The notes: generated from the sequence alone by a model not told the origin. DNA of 64,000 nt from Trissonchulus latispiculum (GCA_030248195.1 JASAND010027786.1:1-64000); one strand, 5' to 3'. Shown: positions 1 through 13,072, counted from the first letter of the stretch. Made by a program: numbers and translations.

Positions 1-300
1 CTATATTTATACTAAGAAATTCTCTCCTCAATTAACAATATTGATTCAAGTTTCATTCACATTTTCATTTGCATAAGAAAATATGACACAGAAGAACACA
101 AAACAATATCAGTTTCCTTTATTAAAAGGGGAAATAATATCTACGAACTCTTCTGGTATATTATGCGAAGATGCTGTAACATTCTCTCTAGTGATTATCA
201 CCCAATCAAGTGGTCGAGAATCAACTATAACATTTTCTTTAACCGCCATTTGCTTCTAAACGATAACTTTTCCAATTTCGTCAGCGAAACGATATGCTGA

Positions 301-536
301 TTTGTAATCGGTTCAAAACCCGCATAATCCAAAAGAATTTTAGTTAATTAGAAGTTGTAAAGATAGACTTCTGAATAGAACTGTTTTTGTGTGATTGAGG
401 ACTGTGCAATTATTTGCTGAATTTTAATCTGTTCACATCCGCATAATCTAAAAAATCCAAGTTAAGTAAAGTTGTGACCTCAGTACAGGACTGTTTACGT
501 GTGATTGAGAAATATGCAATTAATTAAACCGTTTTC
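301..536. repeat. Tandem pair of ~118 bp diverged units
   Basis: Two adjacent units (about 301-420 and 421-536) share the ordered blocks CCGCATAATC, AGTTGT, GACTGTTT, CGTGTGATTGAG and ATGCAATTA-like words. The rest of 1-580 shows no gene or other recognisable structure. Confidence 0.5.
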
Positions 537-584
537 CAATCTAACACCAAAATATTTAAACCAGCACACGTCAAGTATTAGTAC

Positions 585-702
585 CTACGACATACAGTCG
601 TAGAGGTTCGTAAGTACGACCTAGGTCGTAAAAGGCACAAAGCAAAAGGCACAACGTACGACTGAAAGTCGTAAATTCGTTAAGTACGACTAAGCAGTCG
701 TA
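585..702. repeat. Four consecutive hairpins with the same TACGAC/GTCGTA stem
   Basis: Perfect short palindromes occur at 585-603, 615-630, 657-673 and 685-702. Each has a 6-bp TACGAC..GTCGTA stem, and the loop is 4-6 nt and different each time. They lie just beyond the minus-strand poly(A) signal of the zinc-finger gene. Function is unknown; this could be the core of a small inverted-repeat element. Confidence 0.7.
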
Positions 703-732
703 AAACACAGAGGTAGTATACATCACAAGACT

Positions 733-738
733 TTTATT
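733..738 (-). promoter_or_regulatory. Candidate poly(A) signal of the CENATAC-like gene
   Basis: AATAAA on the minus strand, about 100 bp downstream of the stop codon at 836-838. Confidence 0.4.
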
Positions 739-835
739 AAATAATTAGTATACAAATTTTAGGAAAAATCTGTATATATACATTATATAAATTTATGTTA
801 CCCTGTTCATAATTTAAACCGAAGGTTTCTTTCAA

Positions 836-1564
836 TTATTTCTTTTTACTTCTCCAAGACAAATATCGTCGTTGTCTAGTATTCAACTGGCAGATTTCTT
901 CGTTTCTTCTTTCCGTTAGTCCTTCATCAGGTATCGCCGGAATCTGCGGCCCAATTAATTCCGATCGACCCGACTTATTCGAAGCGCAATCTCGTTCAGA
1001 GCAGTTCGACTCTGCATTTCCCCCACTCTCTGCTATTCGTCTTCGCTTCGCTTCGCGTTCTGCAATCAGCCGAGATTCAGCCTGGAAATTGGAAATGTCG
1101 TTGGTCCTAAAATCATTGACGAGGGAAGGAATTTTATCAACGAATTGGGTTATAATTTCTTTTGGTAGAGTCAAATTTCGCAAACGTTCCTTCAAGGTCG
1201 AATCTAGTACAAACTGAAATTTCTGAGAGGTCGATTTTAAATGACGCCGACTGCCAAAATGAGCACCCATCCCGGCGCATGGAATTATTAATTGATCATT
1301 TTCCACAGTCCAATGCTTGCTGAAATCATTGTCACAAATTGAGCACCAAAATGTGGCCTGAACCGAAGTTAATCCTTCTAGATTTTCCAATTCAGGACTC
1401 GCCAAAGCCAGCTTTCCAGTGCCAAATTTATTTTCCATTTTTCCAATTTCAGTTTCCACCTTCTGGTTATGTTGTTTGGTTCTGATATGATGTTGAAAAT
1501 CGCCGAAGGACCCTTGACGACAAAATGAACAGTAATCTGGGTGTTCTGTCGCACCGGACAACAT
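836..1564 (-). CDS. CENATAC/CCDC84-like zinc-finger protein, probable last coding exon(s)
   Basis: Encodes 242 aa from the methionine at 1564. I chose this start because the bases just before it read as a splice acceptor (TTGTTGTTTTCTAG), so the in-frame ATG at 1591 is probably intronic and a 5' non-coding exon may lie upstream. Near the N-terminus is a C-x2-C..H..H finger (YCSFC then HHIRTKQH). A second finger follows (FWCSIC ... GAHFGSRRHL), then a helical basic stretch (AEREAKRRRIAE), an IGPQIP segment and a basic end. The two-finger order and spacing, and the HF/HL-S-xxH block, resemble CENATAC (CCDC84), which in vertebrates acts in the minor spliceosome. The conserved C-terminal WLPSFGRVW block of CENATAC is not seen here. 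The family call is by memory of the domain pattern and is moderate. Confidence 0.5.
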   Translation of the reverse strand: MLSGATEHPDYCSFCRQGSFGDFQHHIRTKQHNQKVETEIGKMENKFGTGKLALASPELENLEGLTSVQATFWCSICDNDFSKHWTVENDQLIIPCAGMGAHFGSRRHLKSTSQKFQFVLDSTLKERLRNLTLPKEIITQFVDKIPSLVNDFRTNDISNFQAESRLIAEREAKRRRIAESGGNAESNCSERDCASNKSGRSELIGPQIPAIPDEGLTERRNEEICQLNTRQRRYLSWRSKKK

Positions 1565-1692
1565 TTTTCCTAGAAAACAACAAGATATCACAACTGAAAT
1601 TTAGCTTAACCAACGGCTTCTTTGAGGAATGGAGGTCCTTCAGAAGTGAAAGTCCTGGCAGGGTCCCGAAAAAGAAACTTGACTAGTGTTTT

Positions 1693-1853
1693 AGAATGAC
1701 CGGGAAGCCGGCGGCCGGCCCCCGGCCGCCCGGCGGCTTGTGAGCCGGTGGCCGGCCCGGCTGAGTGTCTGGCCGTTCGGCCGGCGGCCGGCCGTTGGCC
1801 GTCCGGCCGTTCAGCCGCCGGCCGGCTATTGGCCGGCGGCTGGCCGCCGGCTT
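1693..1853. repeat. GGCCGGCC-word repeat patch
   Basis: About 160 bp built almost wholly of GCCGG/GGCCG words in AT-rich surroundings. Similar patches occur at 27945-28035 and inside the element at 20804-21202. Otherwise 1600-3160 shows nothing I recognise, apart from a small GTACCCGC-rich stretch at 2310-2380. Confidence 0.6.
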
Positions 1854-3160
1854 ATCACAAATATTTGTAGTTAACACAGCAATTTGAGCAGAGCAGCAAA
1901 TGTTTACATAACAAATCCAAGACTGAATGTGAGCTTTTTCCAAATATATAAAGTAAAAACCGATTCCACTGCCTTTGTAATGCATAATATATTTTGCAAC
2001 TTTCTAGCTCAGATTGCCTTCAAACACTGAAAAATATGTGTTGCTGGCCTAATATTTATTGGAAGCAGCTTACGCTCTTTACGGAAAGATAGATTTGCAG
2101 GCTGTTGTAGCTGTCAACAAATTTTCGGTTTGTCAGTCGAGTCAACAGAATAGAAATCATTTTATCATAAAAGCAATATTATAATGTATAAAGACATACA
2201 AAAAAGCCAAAAGTTAGAGAAAATTTGAAAATTTAACATAAATTGTAAATTTTCCGGTGAAATTAGCTCAAAATTTAGCGTAAAGATTGTATGAACAAGA
2301 ATAACTCTTGACCCACTCTGACCCGCGGGTACCCACTGATCTGAAAGTCGACCAGAGGGTACCCGCGACCCACTTCCAACTCTGCAAGGAAGTTAGGATC
2401 CATGAAGCAAAGACACATAACTCGATGTCAACGAAGTTACGTGAAATCAATCAGTCCCATCATCAGAATGGTTCTAACATGCCCCAATTTCCTTTGCTTT
2501 TACAGAGGTAGGATTAGGCAGGTAGGTAGGTACACTACTAATGGCAGAATTGTTTATAGCCTTATCTCTCTATCAGTCCACGTCAAAACTAATTATTGGT
2601 CTGATTGCTCTTTCTTTTTTCTTTTGCATTGAACATCGTCTTGCGCACTCAAGGGAGACCTTCACCTTGGCTCAAACTCATCCGTGACAGCACTGCCACG
2701 AAAAGACCGAGGGAGACTACTGCCTTAAACTTTCTGGATGCAGGAATCTTCAAAAGATGTCTTACTCTCAATAGGGACGGGGTTGGAAAAGCATTACCAA
2801 AACTGAAATGGCTCCTGTCCCAGTGACTGCTAAATTTACAGACCATGTCATGCTCTACCTAGTATATTCTACCAAGACTCTACCTGCTTTACACTTAGAT
2901 TAGAACTATGTATGAGAACAATGCACTGCTCTAAGGAACTCCTCTATGCGACTTAACTGCATGATATCCACTTTAATTAACAACACAAGACAGTAACATT
3001 TTACTTGTTTTAAGTCGTTATAAATATTACAACTCGAAAATCGAAATGATCAACCAAACAGGCACAACAGGCACAGCCAAAGTCAAAGTCACCGGCAAAG
3101 AAACTATACACAATACATTATTATATTTTCAAAAATAAAACCTAAAAATTATAGCATTTG

Positions 3161-6100
3161 TCATGTCAGTTCTTTTCTGGTCGTATCAGGAACGGTCAGT
3201 GTGACAACTCCTCCCAGCAAAAGCAGCACAGCCACAATAATCAGCGGAATGGCACAGTTGGAATCGATCAAAATACCAAACAAAAGATTGCCTAAAATCG
3301 CTCCCACTCGAGCAAAGATCAACGAGACGCCCATTGCTGTCGTCCTGAAAAAAACGAAAAATGAAAGTAAAATTAGTAAAGTAAAAAGTAATAGAAGGCA
3401 AACAGCACAAGTTAGAGAGTGAATGTATAATAAAAACCACAACAGAAAGGAATGTCTAATTAAGTACCACTTCTGGCAGCAAATTGGCACAAATACATAT
3501 AGTTTCGACAACTAAATTCAATAGTCACCGCCTTTTGCAAGTTTTAATAATCGAAACTCGAGAATTTAAGCGAATCTATAGACTCACTTTAACAACTTCA
3601 CGTTTTTATTTAAAATTAGTGTTAACAGCTAAAATTAAGCTTTAACTAAACTGGCGACTGTTAACAAAAGGGATTTGGGCTATGTCAAAGCTATGTTGAT
3701 CTATTTTGAAAACTTTAATCCCAAAACCAAAAGCTTTTCCTCGGATGCCACCTTGTCTTCTTTCTCGTTCGCTGTTTAGGCCTCCTGTGTCAAAAACAGT
3801 CGACCAGTTACATTCTAAATGAAATAATCCTATACCTAAGCGAGGTGGGATACAATTCAGTTCCCAGGGCATCCAAACAGTTCCAGCAAAGGACCTGAAC
3901 GGAACCAAAAACGCAGGACAGAATCAGGACATGGGTCTGGGTGGAGACGGTATAGATCAGAAAAACGCTGCCAGCGCTGATTATGATACCCAAAACTAAA
4001 AGCAGGTGGAAAACAGGACAATAATTTAAAATCAAAAATGGTTTCTGCGAGACATTTTCAAGAATGAGCTAAATGTAGTTAGGAAACTCGATCCCTTTCA
4101 AAGAGGTATATACATACCTAAGAAAAAGGTAGGTATGATCTGTAGGTAATAAGGTAGATTTTTACTTCCATATGTTTTCTAAGTGTGGACCTAAAGTAGC
4201 TCTATCTCCGAAATCTAATAAGACTCTAGCGGATACTAAACCAAGAGTTCTGGATTTTTAAATAACCTTTTATAGATCATACAACACCTAGCGATTGCAG
4301 ATGCAATCAAACCACAGCACGGAATACAGAGCCCAATTAGTATATTCAAAAAACACAAAAAATCTTAAAAAATCTTAAAATTAAAAGTGTTTACTAAAGA
4401 TCAGCTTTCGTCCAAATCTATCCAGAAAGATTATTGTAAACAAGTTGGTTGGAACACCAGAAACTGAGACCAGGAAAGCGTCCCGAAAAACAGTCGGATT
4501 CTGAATATCCGAGGAACAGTTCAAACTGGCAGACCCGCTGGAATTGGCTCCTCCGGCGCCTCCACAAATGGAGCCCTCGTGACCGCCGGCTCGAGATCGA
4601 GTAAATAGCTCGGGTAGCCATAGGCTTAAACCATAATACCTAAAATCAACAGAAAAAGAGACTGAAATTCCTGTTGATAATTAATTGTGGAATAGAATTA
4701 AAATTTTGTGGCTTGCTTCTAATATTATTCTTCTGATTACAATAACATTTTGGTGCTCAAATTCAGATTAAGTTCAAGTTTAATGAACTATGAACTCTAT
4801 TAATAGTTCTGTACCTTGTGCAATCTTAATGCGAGATTTATTCAACAGTTTGTAGGACTAAAGTGAAAAAATCCCAACACAGTTAATAATATATATGTAC
4901 GTACAGTATATGCTAAAAAGGTGTTTCCATACCCTTTCCTTACCCAAAAGACAGAGCAAAATTTATCACAATTAAAGCAACAGTGACCCGAACCAGCGAC
5001 TTTCGGAACAGAGCAACGGTCTGACGAATGACCTGAAAAACAACACAGTCAATTTTGGATTCAGTTTGATTACAACCAAATTAATCTATACTTTCTTGGA
5101 AAACGTACAAAAATTAATGCTTACATAAGCACTGCAAAAGTCACATTAGCAAAACTGTTTAAAAATTTCGTTTCGTTTCAAAATTTCGTCGTCAAAAAGA
5201 CGTTTCAAAATCACCCGACGATGGAGAATTGCAATTTTCCAGTCGAATTTGTTGACGCAATACTTTGCGATTTGACTTTGACAGTACAGTGTTGATAAAG
5301 GATCACAACAACGTTTACAATACCTCTTTTACAGCTGATAGGGCAGACCTATACCAGCCTGTAGCCGCTGAAGTATCATTGAAGTTGCGGCGAACCGGGG
5401 TGGTCGGCGTACCAACCGGAGTCAACAGTTGAACCACCTAATAGATCAAGAACAGGTCACAAGTGTGTAGTTAACGATAAAGAACGAACAGGTCTCGCAC
5501 GCAGTGATTTTGAAAAGGTAGGAAAAAAGTAGGAAAAATTTCAAAAAAGTAGGAAAATAGTAGGAAATAAAAGTAGGAATTTTAGTAAAAAAGGGATTTT
5601 TGCATGCAAAACTGCATTCCAGGAACCTTATTGCAATGCATAAAATCAGCTATATACTCAATGAGCGAAGATCAATCAAGGAATGGTCACTAATAAATGG
5701 TACTACCTGTAAGCAAAGGTCACGGTTATTCCCCGTAAAGTTGAAAGGCCCAAATCCTAGAGGGGGACCGATTTCCCATATCCCAAGTATGGGGGGACCG
5801 ATTTCCCATATCCCAAGTATGTGGGGACCGATTTCTGGGGGGGCCCTCCACCCCCCCCCCCCCACTGTAGGAAAAAGCCAGCTTATTAGAGAATCCGACT
5901 TGACAATTTCTCCCTGCTTAGGTCCCAACAGAAAGTTTAGATTAGGCCTCCCACATACCGCAAAATTTATCAAATTTTCCGATTTTTACAATATATAAAT
6001 GTTCAAAAAGTTCCAGCTTTTCCAAATGTTTTGGGAAGCTTCACTACATCAGCACAAATGTACAGATTAGCATCAACATAACTTTTTAAAGACAACACAG

Positions 6101-9100
6101 ACGAAGCACTTTTTCAAAATAAAAACAATGTTTAGTTCGCTCATCTACATATATTTTCGTAGAATTATTGCATAAAAAACTTTAAACAATAAAAAGTAGC
6201 CATATTATTCTTGCCAGGTTTGCGTCAGAGACTTTTTTCAAAATCGGACCAGTGCATTTCAGTGTGTATTTCTAAAAATGGATTTTTTGTGAAAATTGAT
6301 TTTTCGCTACTTTACCGCGTAACTATTTTTTCTACATGCAGCATAGTCCTGGCCAGGCGCGTAGCCAGAGGGGGGGATGGGGGAGTCCCCCGAAAATGTG
6401 TTGCCCCCCAGGAATTTTCCCTGTCATGTATAAAAAAATTTTTCAAAAAAGTTTAGCACCTTTGGCGCGAAATAAGTGTATTTCACCATTATAATACGTG
6501 TTTTGCACTAAAAAATGAGTACCAATTACCCTATGACCCCCGAAAAAATTTCGCATTCCCCCTGAAACTTTTCTGGCTACGCTAGTGGTCCAGGCTACCT
6601 TGAATTGACCCCAGAGACGAAAGCGGACAGGCAGTGACTTGTAGTGCGAATTGGAAAATTGGCGTGCTAATCATGTAAAAAATATTTCGGGAATGACACA
6701 AAGGGGTCCGCAGGCTCCAGATGTTGAAGAAATTTTAAAAAAATCACTATATAAAAACTACAATGGCAATATTTAATCTGTTATTTTAATGAAGCCAGTT
6801 TAAAAGTGCGCAATTTAAATATATATACTATCTCAACATTTTCAGCACAAAGTTAAGAATAACTACGTTATTACGTGTGTTTTAGAGAAGTGTGCGACAG
6901 CACGACAAAAATATAACAAAAAATATGATTTGCCTATGTAGAATCAAAAATTTGAATTGCGATGAGTATCATCAAGCAATGATGCAAGAACTTCAGGTCA
7001 AGTTAGGTAAACGAGTCTTCAATAGAATTTCAAAACCACAAAAGCGCCGCAGGCGCAAAATTATTTTCAAAGATTATTATTGCAATTATTATTTTAAAAC
7101 AATTTCCAAATTTTTGCGATTTTAACCGTTTTTCTAAGAAAAATTATGAGGTCCAGCAAAAAGGTAGGAAAAAGTAGGAATTTTCAACTAAAAGTAAGAA
7201 AAAAGTAGGAGGTGAAGAAAATGTAGGAAAAGTAGGAAGCGTGCGACCACTGAATGAATATACGTAATGAATACAAGATAAAAATAAAGGAATAGCATAA
7301 AAAATGTGACACCCTCGCTCTGAGACATGTTCAACCAGGGTAAAATCGGTAATCCTGGCTCGATTAGATATCGATTAGATACATTCAAAATCAGGTTTAT
7401 CCATTGTTGATGATGGCAAGTGTTTGTACATAATAAGTAAGACTGCAACGCTTGTCACACTCATAGTCATGTATTCTTGATATTATTGAAAAGAATTTAC
7501 ATAATTATTTGCGTGTGCTTGAAAGACGGCTGAATTTTATCGTCCGATAATTTGGACACCAAAAGCGGCATGGACTAGCCGGAAACACCAAACCTTCAAA
7601 CAATCAACACTCGTACTTACGGGAAAACTGTTGCCAGGATTTCCCGTATTTAGACGATAAGCTCTTTGCAAAATCAGAAGGGCTTCTGCTCTTTTTCCTT
7701 TCTAAAACAAACACACAACAGTCACATGACGAAACAATCAAGGCTGCTATATCATGCAGATTAATAAACTGTAATAATAATGTCCCCAAAATTCGGCATT
7801 TGTTGTATGCACACACATAAATGTCCTTCAAAAATGATAAATTCTTCCCTTTACTAATATATATACCTGTAATAAATATTTTGGACTTTCAGGAAGAAGA
7901 TAGATCAGCAATCCGGAGGAGATGCAGCACAGAGTGGATAGGGCAATGAAAAATCGCCAAGGCGTCATGTGATAAGTGCCCAGATAAAATTCAACCTGAT
8001 ACGGAATAACTGCCCAGCCGATGCCTGAAAACAGGAAAGCCTAAAGTAACATACAGATTACATTAGCAAGCAAAGAAAACAAAAGTAAAAAGAGCAAAAT
8101 TAATGTGAAACATAGCAACAGCGTACGTAAGTTGAGGGCTACGGCCCTCAGAATCCGGCTTCAACCATACTTCGTAGGCATAGGCGGGTTGCTTCCTCAA
8201 AACCGCTTCCGGTGTATTTAGGCAAAACTAAGAATCTTCAACTCTGTCTGACCAAAAAGCCCATTCCTCAAAGAAATTCCCAAACACATCGATAGGTTTA
8301 GAGCCTCCAACTCAAAACATAAAAGTCTACAATTCGCCAGAACAAACGTTTTCTCAGACTACATAATTTGTACTGTGATGGTTTTAAGACAGTTGTACAA
8401 AACGATCTGGTGTCCTGCTAGTCTTCCTTTTACCGGCGGTCAGAAGTTGTCCTATCATCCAGAAGCTCGCAAGAATGCTGATCATAGAGCCTCGAATGAC
8501 CGCAGGCTGAAATTCCGCAAAATAGGAAAAGAACAGAGGCACACTTCCACCAACTCTGAAAAGATTTATAAAGCATATATAGCATGAAATCGAGGAAGAC
8601 TTCTCGATGCAGCTGCATGGATCGAGATAATATAACGGCGATTTCATTTTTGTAGGGAGGGAGGATGGTGGTGCTGGCTTATTTTCAGACCAAGATTTAT
8701 GGGGGGGGGGGGAGGCGATATGGGGGGGGAGCTCAAAGTTGCTCCCCCCAAAGATGGGGGCTCACCACAAACGGGGAGCATATTTTTGAAAAAATTCTGC
8801 AAATATTTATATATATACGTTGTGTAAAACTGCCAAAAATCCTCAAAAAAGGCTAATTTTAGTGTTTTTAAGTTAAAATAGCGAAAATTTCATCAAAATT
8901 CGGGCGAAGCCGGAAAAATTTTTGAAAATTTAGCTAAAAGAAATGGTAAAATCTGGCAATTTTTTGAGTCATGGGGAAGAGGTCGGAATTTATGGGGGGA
9001 TTATGGGGGTCCCTCCCAGTAAAAATAAGACAGTGGTGTACCCACGTTTTACACTAACAGATGCCCACAAGACAGGTACAAAATCTTAGGTTTTTGGTCA

Positions 9101-12100
9101 AAAATTTCAAACCTTCTCTGGCTTTGCCGGACTTTTTTGGTCTAAGCTCGTCTACTTTCGGACTAAACTATTTGGTCCTTTTTAGCTTAGTTACCCAGCT
9201 GTCTTTTAGCTGTCGTATACAAAAAAGAGATCTTCAAACAGGCTTATAACCACATTATTCCAGTTAAAATATATTCTAAAAGAAAACTCGAGTAAGACTA
9301 ACCCGACACCGCTCAGAAATCGAAAGAATACGAAAACAGGAAAATTCGGAGAAAAAGCGGAAACGAATCCAAATATTCCGTTGGTGAGAAGTGATAGGGC
9401 CATCATACCCTTTCGTCCAAAAATGTCCCCCAGTGAACCCCAGACATATCCACCAACCATCATACCTAAACAAACAAGCAAAACACTCACGAATCAAAAA
9501 TAGCGTATTTTGGAAACAATTTAACTCGTACGCCACTAAAATCACCAATGAGGTACGTATAGTAGAGTATTTTTACCTATGCGTAAGCGTAGCGACTTTT
9601 ACCTAAAGTCATATGAAAATGATAGTTAATTTGAGAACATAATTAATTTCTATTATACGAACACGATAAAATTTTCCCACATGGCCTTGCGGAAAGCTGA
9701 GTTGCCAGAAAATTTATCTCGTCACGGGTCTAGGTGTGAAGAAGTGAATAAGGATAAAATGAAACGCAACAGTCAACAAACTCAAATGTCGTGTCTCTGG
9801 CACGATTATCATTAGGAAAAAACAGGACGGAGGCCGGAGCGCCAGTACCTGCTCCGGTAGTCTGAACCAGAGATGGACTCCGGTGGTTAGGCCCACGATG
9901 TCGTCGGGGCCAAAAGCGAAATTTTATAAATTATTGTCAAACTATTATATTATGTGCCGCGATAGCCGAGTGGTAAGGTGCTCGACTAAAGATCTTACGG
10001 TCCAGGTTAGAACCCCCGCTGCCACAAGACTTTCGCAAATCCCCTTGAGCAAGGGACTAAGCACATATATATCGGTTCGCCGTGGGCTCCAGCCCACCCA
10101 GCTGTCTATCCTTAACTGGTCGGTAAATGGGTACCACTGCGGTGGGAAGGTAACAGGAGTCTGTGTTGTGGCGTAATGTCTGATGGAGGCCTGGCCCCCC
10201 TTCCACAGATGTAGTCAACATTAGAGTTGTCGTTCCTGGCTTCGGGCTGTGAGTCCGGAGATAAGCACCGGCACCCTATAACCTTCTGTAGGTTGGAGTT
10301 CTCTCCAGGGGTCACTTTAAACTGTTATATATACTTTTGTAAAGTGTGGCGTTCAGGGTATTTTTAGGGATTTTTTTCCGGGGGGGGGGGCTTCCCGGGG
10401 GGGGCCCCCAAGGGCCCGGGGGGGAAGAAATTTTCGGGGGGGGGAAAGAATTTTTTGCAAAAATGAGCCAAAAAATGGTATTTTTTGGCGTATTTTGCAT
10501 GGTGAAACGCAAAAAGTTCTCAAAAATGCCAGGATTTAAGCTAAAAATAGCTATTTTTACGAAAAAATCTCCGGCGAAGCCGGAAAATTTTTGAAAATTG
10601 GTCTATTTTTGGCAAAAATTTGGGCCTCCAAAAAATCCCGGGGGGGGGAAGCAAAAATTCCGGGAGGGGGCGATTTCGGGGGGGGGAAGGCATTTTCGGG
10701 GGGGAAGGTCAATTTCGGGGGGGGCCCCCGCTCCCCCCCCCTGTAAAAAATACCCTGACGTTAAAATTAAGTTAAATTGTCGCAAATCGCCTGTCTTTAA
10801 ATTTCCTTGAACAAGAAGAAGTGTAAAAAGTGATTGTTGAAATTAATGTTTTACTTAGAAAATATTCTAAAATTTTAAATTTTGTCCTTCACAGCTTTTA
10901 TGTCCAAGTTACGGTAGTGAGTGACGGCCACGGTGGTGCTCTACTTAGCTGAACTTAAAATTCAGCAAAACAATAAACTAAACAAACTTTGTAAACTGTA
11001 GGTATCCTATGCGTTTGCAAAATAAATAACTCATAATGTATAACAGTATGAAAAAAGTGCAATTGAATGTGTAGTTAAGCAAGACACAGCCTCTGCACGC
11101 TAACGGCGAACCCTCCACAAATTGGACCTAAGTAACGCTCGCAAATTGCAAGTTACTGATTGACTCGACCATCGTAAATTACTACCTACCACCCAGTCGA
11201 AAATGCTACAGTTCCACTTACTCTACAGCTGCGTTCTAAAGATCTCTCAAAATACAATCTTTGCCGTAGCAAAATCACAGCCAGAAAATTTTTTGGAACG
11301 TGGTAAAGACTAAAGATGTTATTACGATTACACTGGATACAGTAAAAGGCTATCTACTTACATGAAATAACGGAAGTGGGCATTCCATCCTATTCTTACT
11401 TGCTACTATATATATTCAAAGATAGAAGATAAAGATAAATCCAGAAGGATATTATGTATAACCTTCTTCTTCTTCTTCTTCGTGTTCCTGAACCATCGTG
11501 AACAAGTAAGTTCACTGTGTTTGAAGCGGATTATATCCGCCCCCCACACATCCCTGAGAATGTATAACCTAATCTGATCCACATATGTAGTTACGTACTA
11601 AACTAACCCACAAAAACCATGGCAGTCAAAATTCCGAGATCATCCGACGTTACATGGGGCATCTCACACTGAACTGAGCTGAGGACCAAAGAAATGCACA
11701 TCACTTCCACGGCATCCGTGGCATTGGCCCAACCACAGATCAGTGTCAGCAATAGAGTGAATTTTCCCACACCTAAAAATATTTTAAAATTTTAATAAAT
11801 TTCTGAACCAACAGAAGGAGTGGCTGACTATCGTTTTGTCATGTATCAGGTGGAACACCTGAAATCGCTCCCCTCCTGTTTTTGCTGGTGTTCACTGAAG
11901 ATGTGACTACGTGTCTTAGCCTACTTTCGAACTTTGTGCTTGTTTGTTGTAGTTTTTATTAATGACTGCCACAAACATGTGTGTAGAAAACTGTGATCAC
12001 TCATACGGCATTTACTATTCATCAGAGACCCACAACATTATATTATTTTCAGACTCTTCGTGATGAGAGGAAGATGTTTGTCAATTTTAAAAATTTGGCA

Positions 12101-12671
12101 AATTTCAAAAATTTAAAAATATCTCTTTAGCGGGATTTTTCTCCGGAATATGCATGCTAAACATTTATTTCTTTCAGTAAAATTTTCCCATCTGAAAACA
12201 CACAGAATGACACAAGAACGAAAAAAATCGGTTTGAAATTTCGATTAGCATTTTTCGATTTTCAAAATCCTTTGATCTTTGCCACTTTTCCAACTTTGAC
12301 AAACGCTCGCTCAGTTTTTCATGGAAAAGCTTTCCGTTTTCATTTTCGGGACCGCTTACGCATCTGCCGTCTTAACGTAGTATAAGTCATGTTTCAAAAT
12401 TGGAAAGTTGAAGTTTTTGAATTTTGAAAATTACTTCAGTTTCTTTCAGAAGACAACTCCACATTTCTAACAGTGCAATTAAGGTAATCGAAGACAGCGT
12501 ACCAATTTTAGAGACAGCGTCTTCATAAGTGCAGACTGATTTGGGACCCGTTGGTAATTCTGACAGACGATCCGAACTGAAGTCCACTTCTCCAGAGGGA
12601 TAGCTGCTAGAAACGGTCTTCTCCGAGAAATCATCAGATTCGGAATCAGCTAAAGAAACAGGAGAGACCAT
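3161..12671 (-). CDS. SV2-like major facilitator transporter, complete 11-exon gene
   Basis: Predicted 549-aa membrane transporter of the MFS family, closest in pattern to arthropod SV2-like / synaptic vesicle glycoprotein 2-related proteins. Exons (minus strand): 12503-12671, 11608-11772, 9303-9465, 8434-8555, 7867-8024, 7621-7701, 5324-5437, 4944-5032, 4395-4639, 3836-3995, 3161-3344. All have GT/AG borders, phases fit and the total is 1650 nt. The start ATG at 12671 follows an in-frame TAG. Motifs: ICGWANATDAVEV in the first membrane segment (about 68-80), MFS loop motif GSLGDIFGRK (121-130), LPESPKYL (250-257), YYGLSLWLPELF (355-366), DRFGRK (427-432) and ELYPTSLRTTAMG before the last helices. 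About twelve hydrophobic segments are expected. The loop after the second WLPELF helix is Gly/Ser-rich with a Cys pair and is shorter than in vertebrate SV2. Introns carry several small transposable elements. Substrate is unknown. Confidence 0.9.
6354..6587. mobile_element. hAT-like MITE (CAGGCGCGTAGCCAG termini)
   Basis: The termini read CAGGCGCGTAGCCAGAGG and, inverted, CACTAGCGTAGCCAGAAA. They are flanked by 8-bp repeats GTCCTGGC (6346-6353) and GTCCAGGC (6588-6595), one mismatch apart. An 8-bp TSD and CA-start termini are typical of hAT. It lies between the 5324-5437 and 7621-7701 exons of the SV2-like gene. Confidence 0.75.
8674..9033. mobile_element. G-tract MITE copy, ATGGGGG type, exact 5-bp TSD
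   Basis: Termini CTGGCTTATTTTCAG and, inverted, CTGTCTTATTTTTACTGG. TSD TGGTG occurs at 8669-8673 and 9034-9038. It holds runs of 5-12 G, each preceded by AT (five cases), and the core CGGGCGAAGCCGG near 8903. Intronic in the SV2-like gene. Confidence 0.85.
9955..10346 (+). mobile_element. tRNA-derived SINE
   Basis: The head looks like a tRNA gene: A box TAGCCGAGTGGTAAGG (9963-9978) and B box GGTTAGAACCC (10005-10015). It is followed by a non-tRNA body with CCTTGAGCAAGGGACT and GGTCGGTAAATGGGTACC blocks, which are common in SINE bodies. The acceptor stem is not intact, so it is not a functional tRNA gene. Intronic in the SV2-like gene, same direction as the window. Confidence 0.75.
10354..10757. 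mobile_element. G-tract MITE copy, TTTCGGGGG type
   Basis: Termini CAGGGTATTTTTAGGG and, inverted, CAGGGTATTTTTTACAGG. Near-perfect 5-bp TSD GCGTT/ACGTT. About nine G runs, nearly all preceded by C (TTTC or CC). Core CCGGCGAAGCCGG near 10571. It immediately follows the SINE. Confidence 0.8.
11060..11200. repeat. Fragment related to the TATCAAGAGTAC element family
   Basis: Contains TCTGCACGCTAACGGCGAACC and CACAAATTGGACC, blocks also present inside the family members at 15150-15551 and 43064-43483. The termini are not seen. Confidence 0.4.
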
Positions 12672-13072
12672 TTCCTTTCCAGAGATTAAATTTAACTACC
12701 ACCTTAGACGGTGGTGATAATTTATCTAAACAGGTGTATGCACACAAATTTTTTATACGGTTCAATATAAATGAGATATATATACGATTCAATATAAATC
12801 AGACTGCGCGAGGAATCAAAGAAAACTTGCAAAAGACTACAGCTTAATGGAATATATGCTCATTTGCAGTTAAATAATAATAAGTAGATCCAAAGGAGCA
12901 ATATTCCTTTGTAGACTTTTTACTTGCAAAAATTGACTTTGGCTGAAGCTCGGCTAAACGCTAGAAACGCCAGGCTTGCTTTTCACTTGAGTATAACAAC
13001 TACAAATTAACCTCTGAAATATCCTACTGCGATGAGTTTTGCAATTTCTTAACAAGCCAGGGTCGCGCTAAA

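Noticed and set aside
8031..8040. Alternative acceptor for the SV2-like exon (exon to 8040 instead of 8024)
   Set aside because: It breaks the phase with the 8434-8555 exon; the acceptor TTTTCAG before 8024 restores LLTAGIGWAVIP.
9714..9896. Extra exon of the SV2-like gene (TTGVHLWFRLPEQ segment)
   Set aside because: The flanking exons 11608-11772 and 9303-9465 join in phase and in the conserved VFVGMMVGGYVWG sequence with nothing between.
9955..10030. Functional tRNA gene
   Set aside because: The A and B boxes are present but the acceptor stem cannot pair and a SINE body follows.
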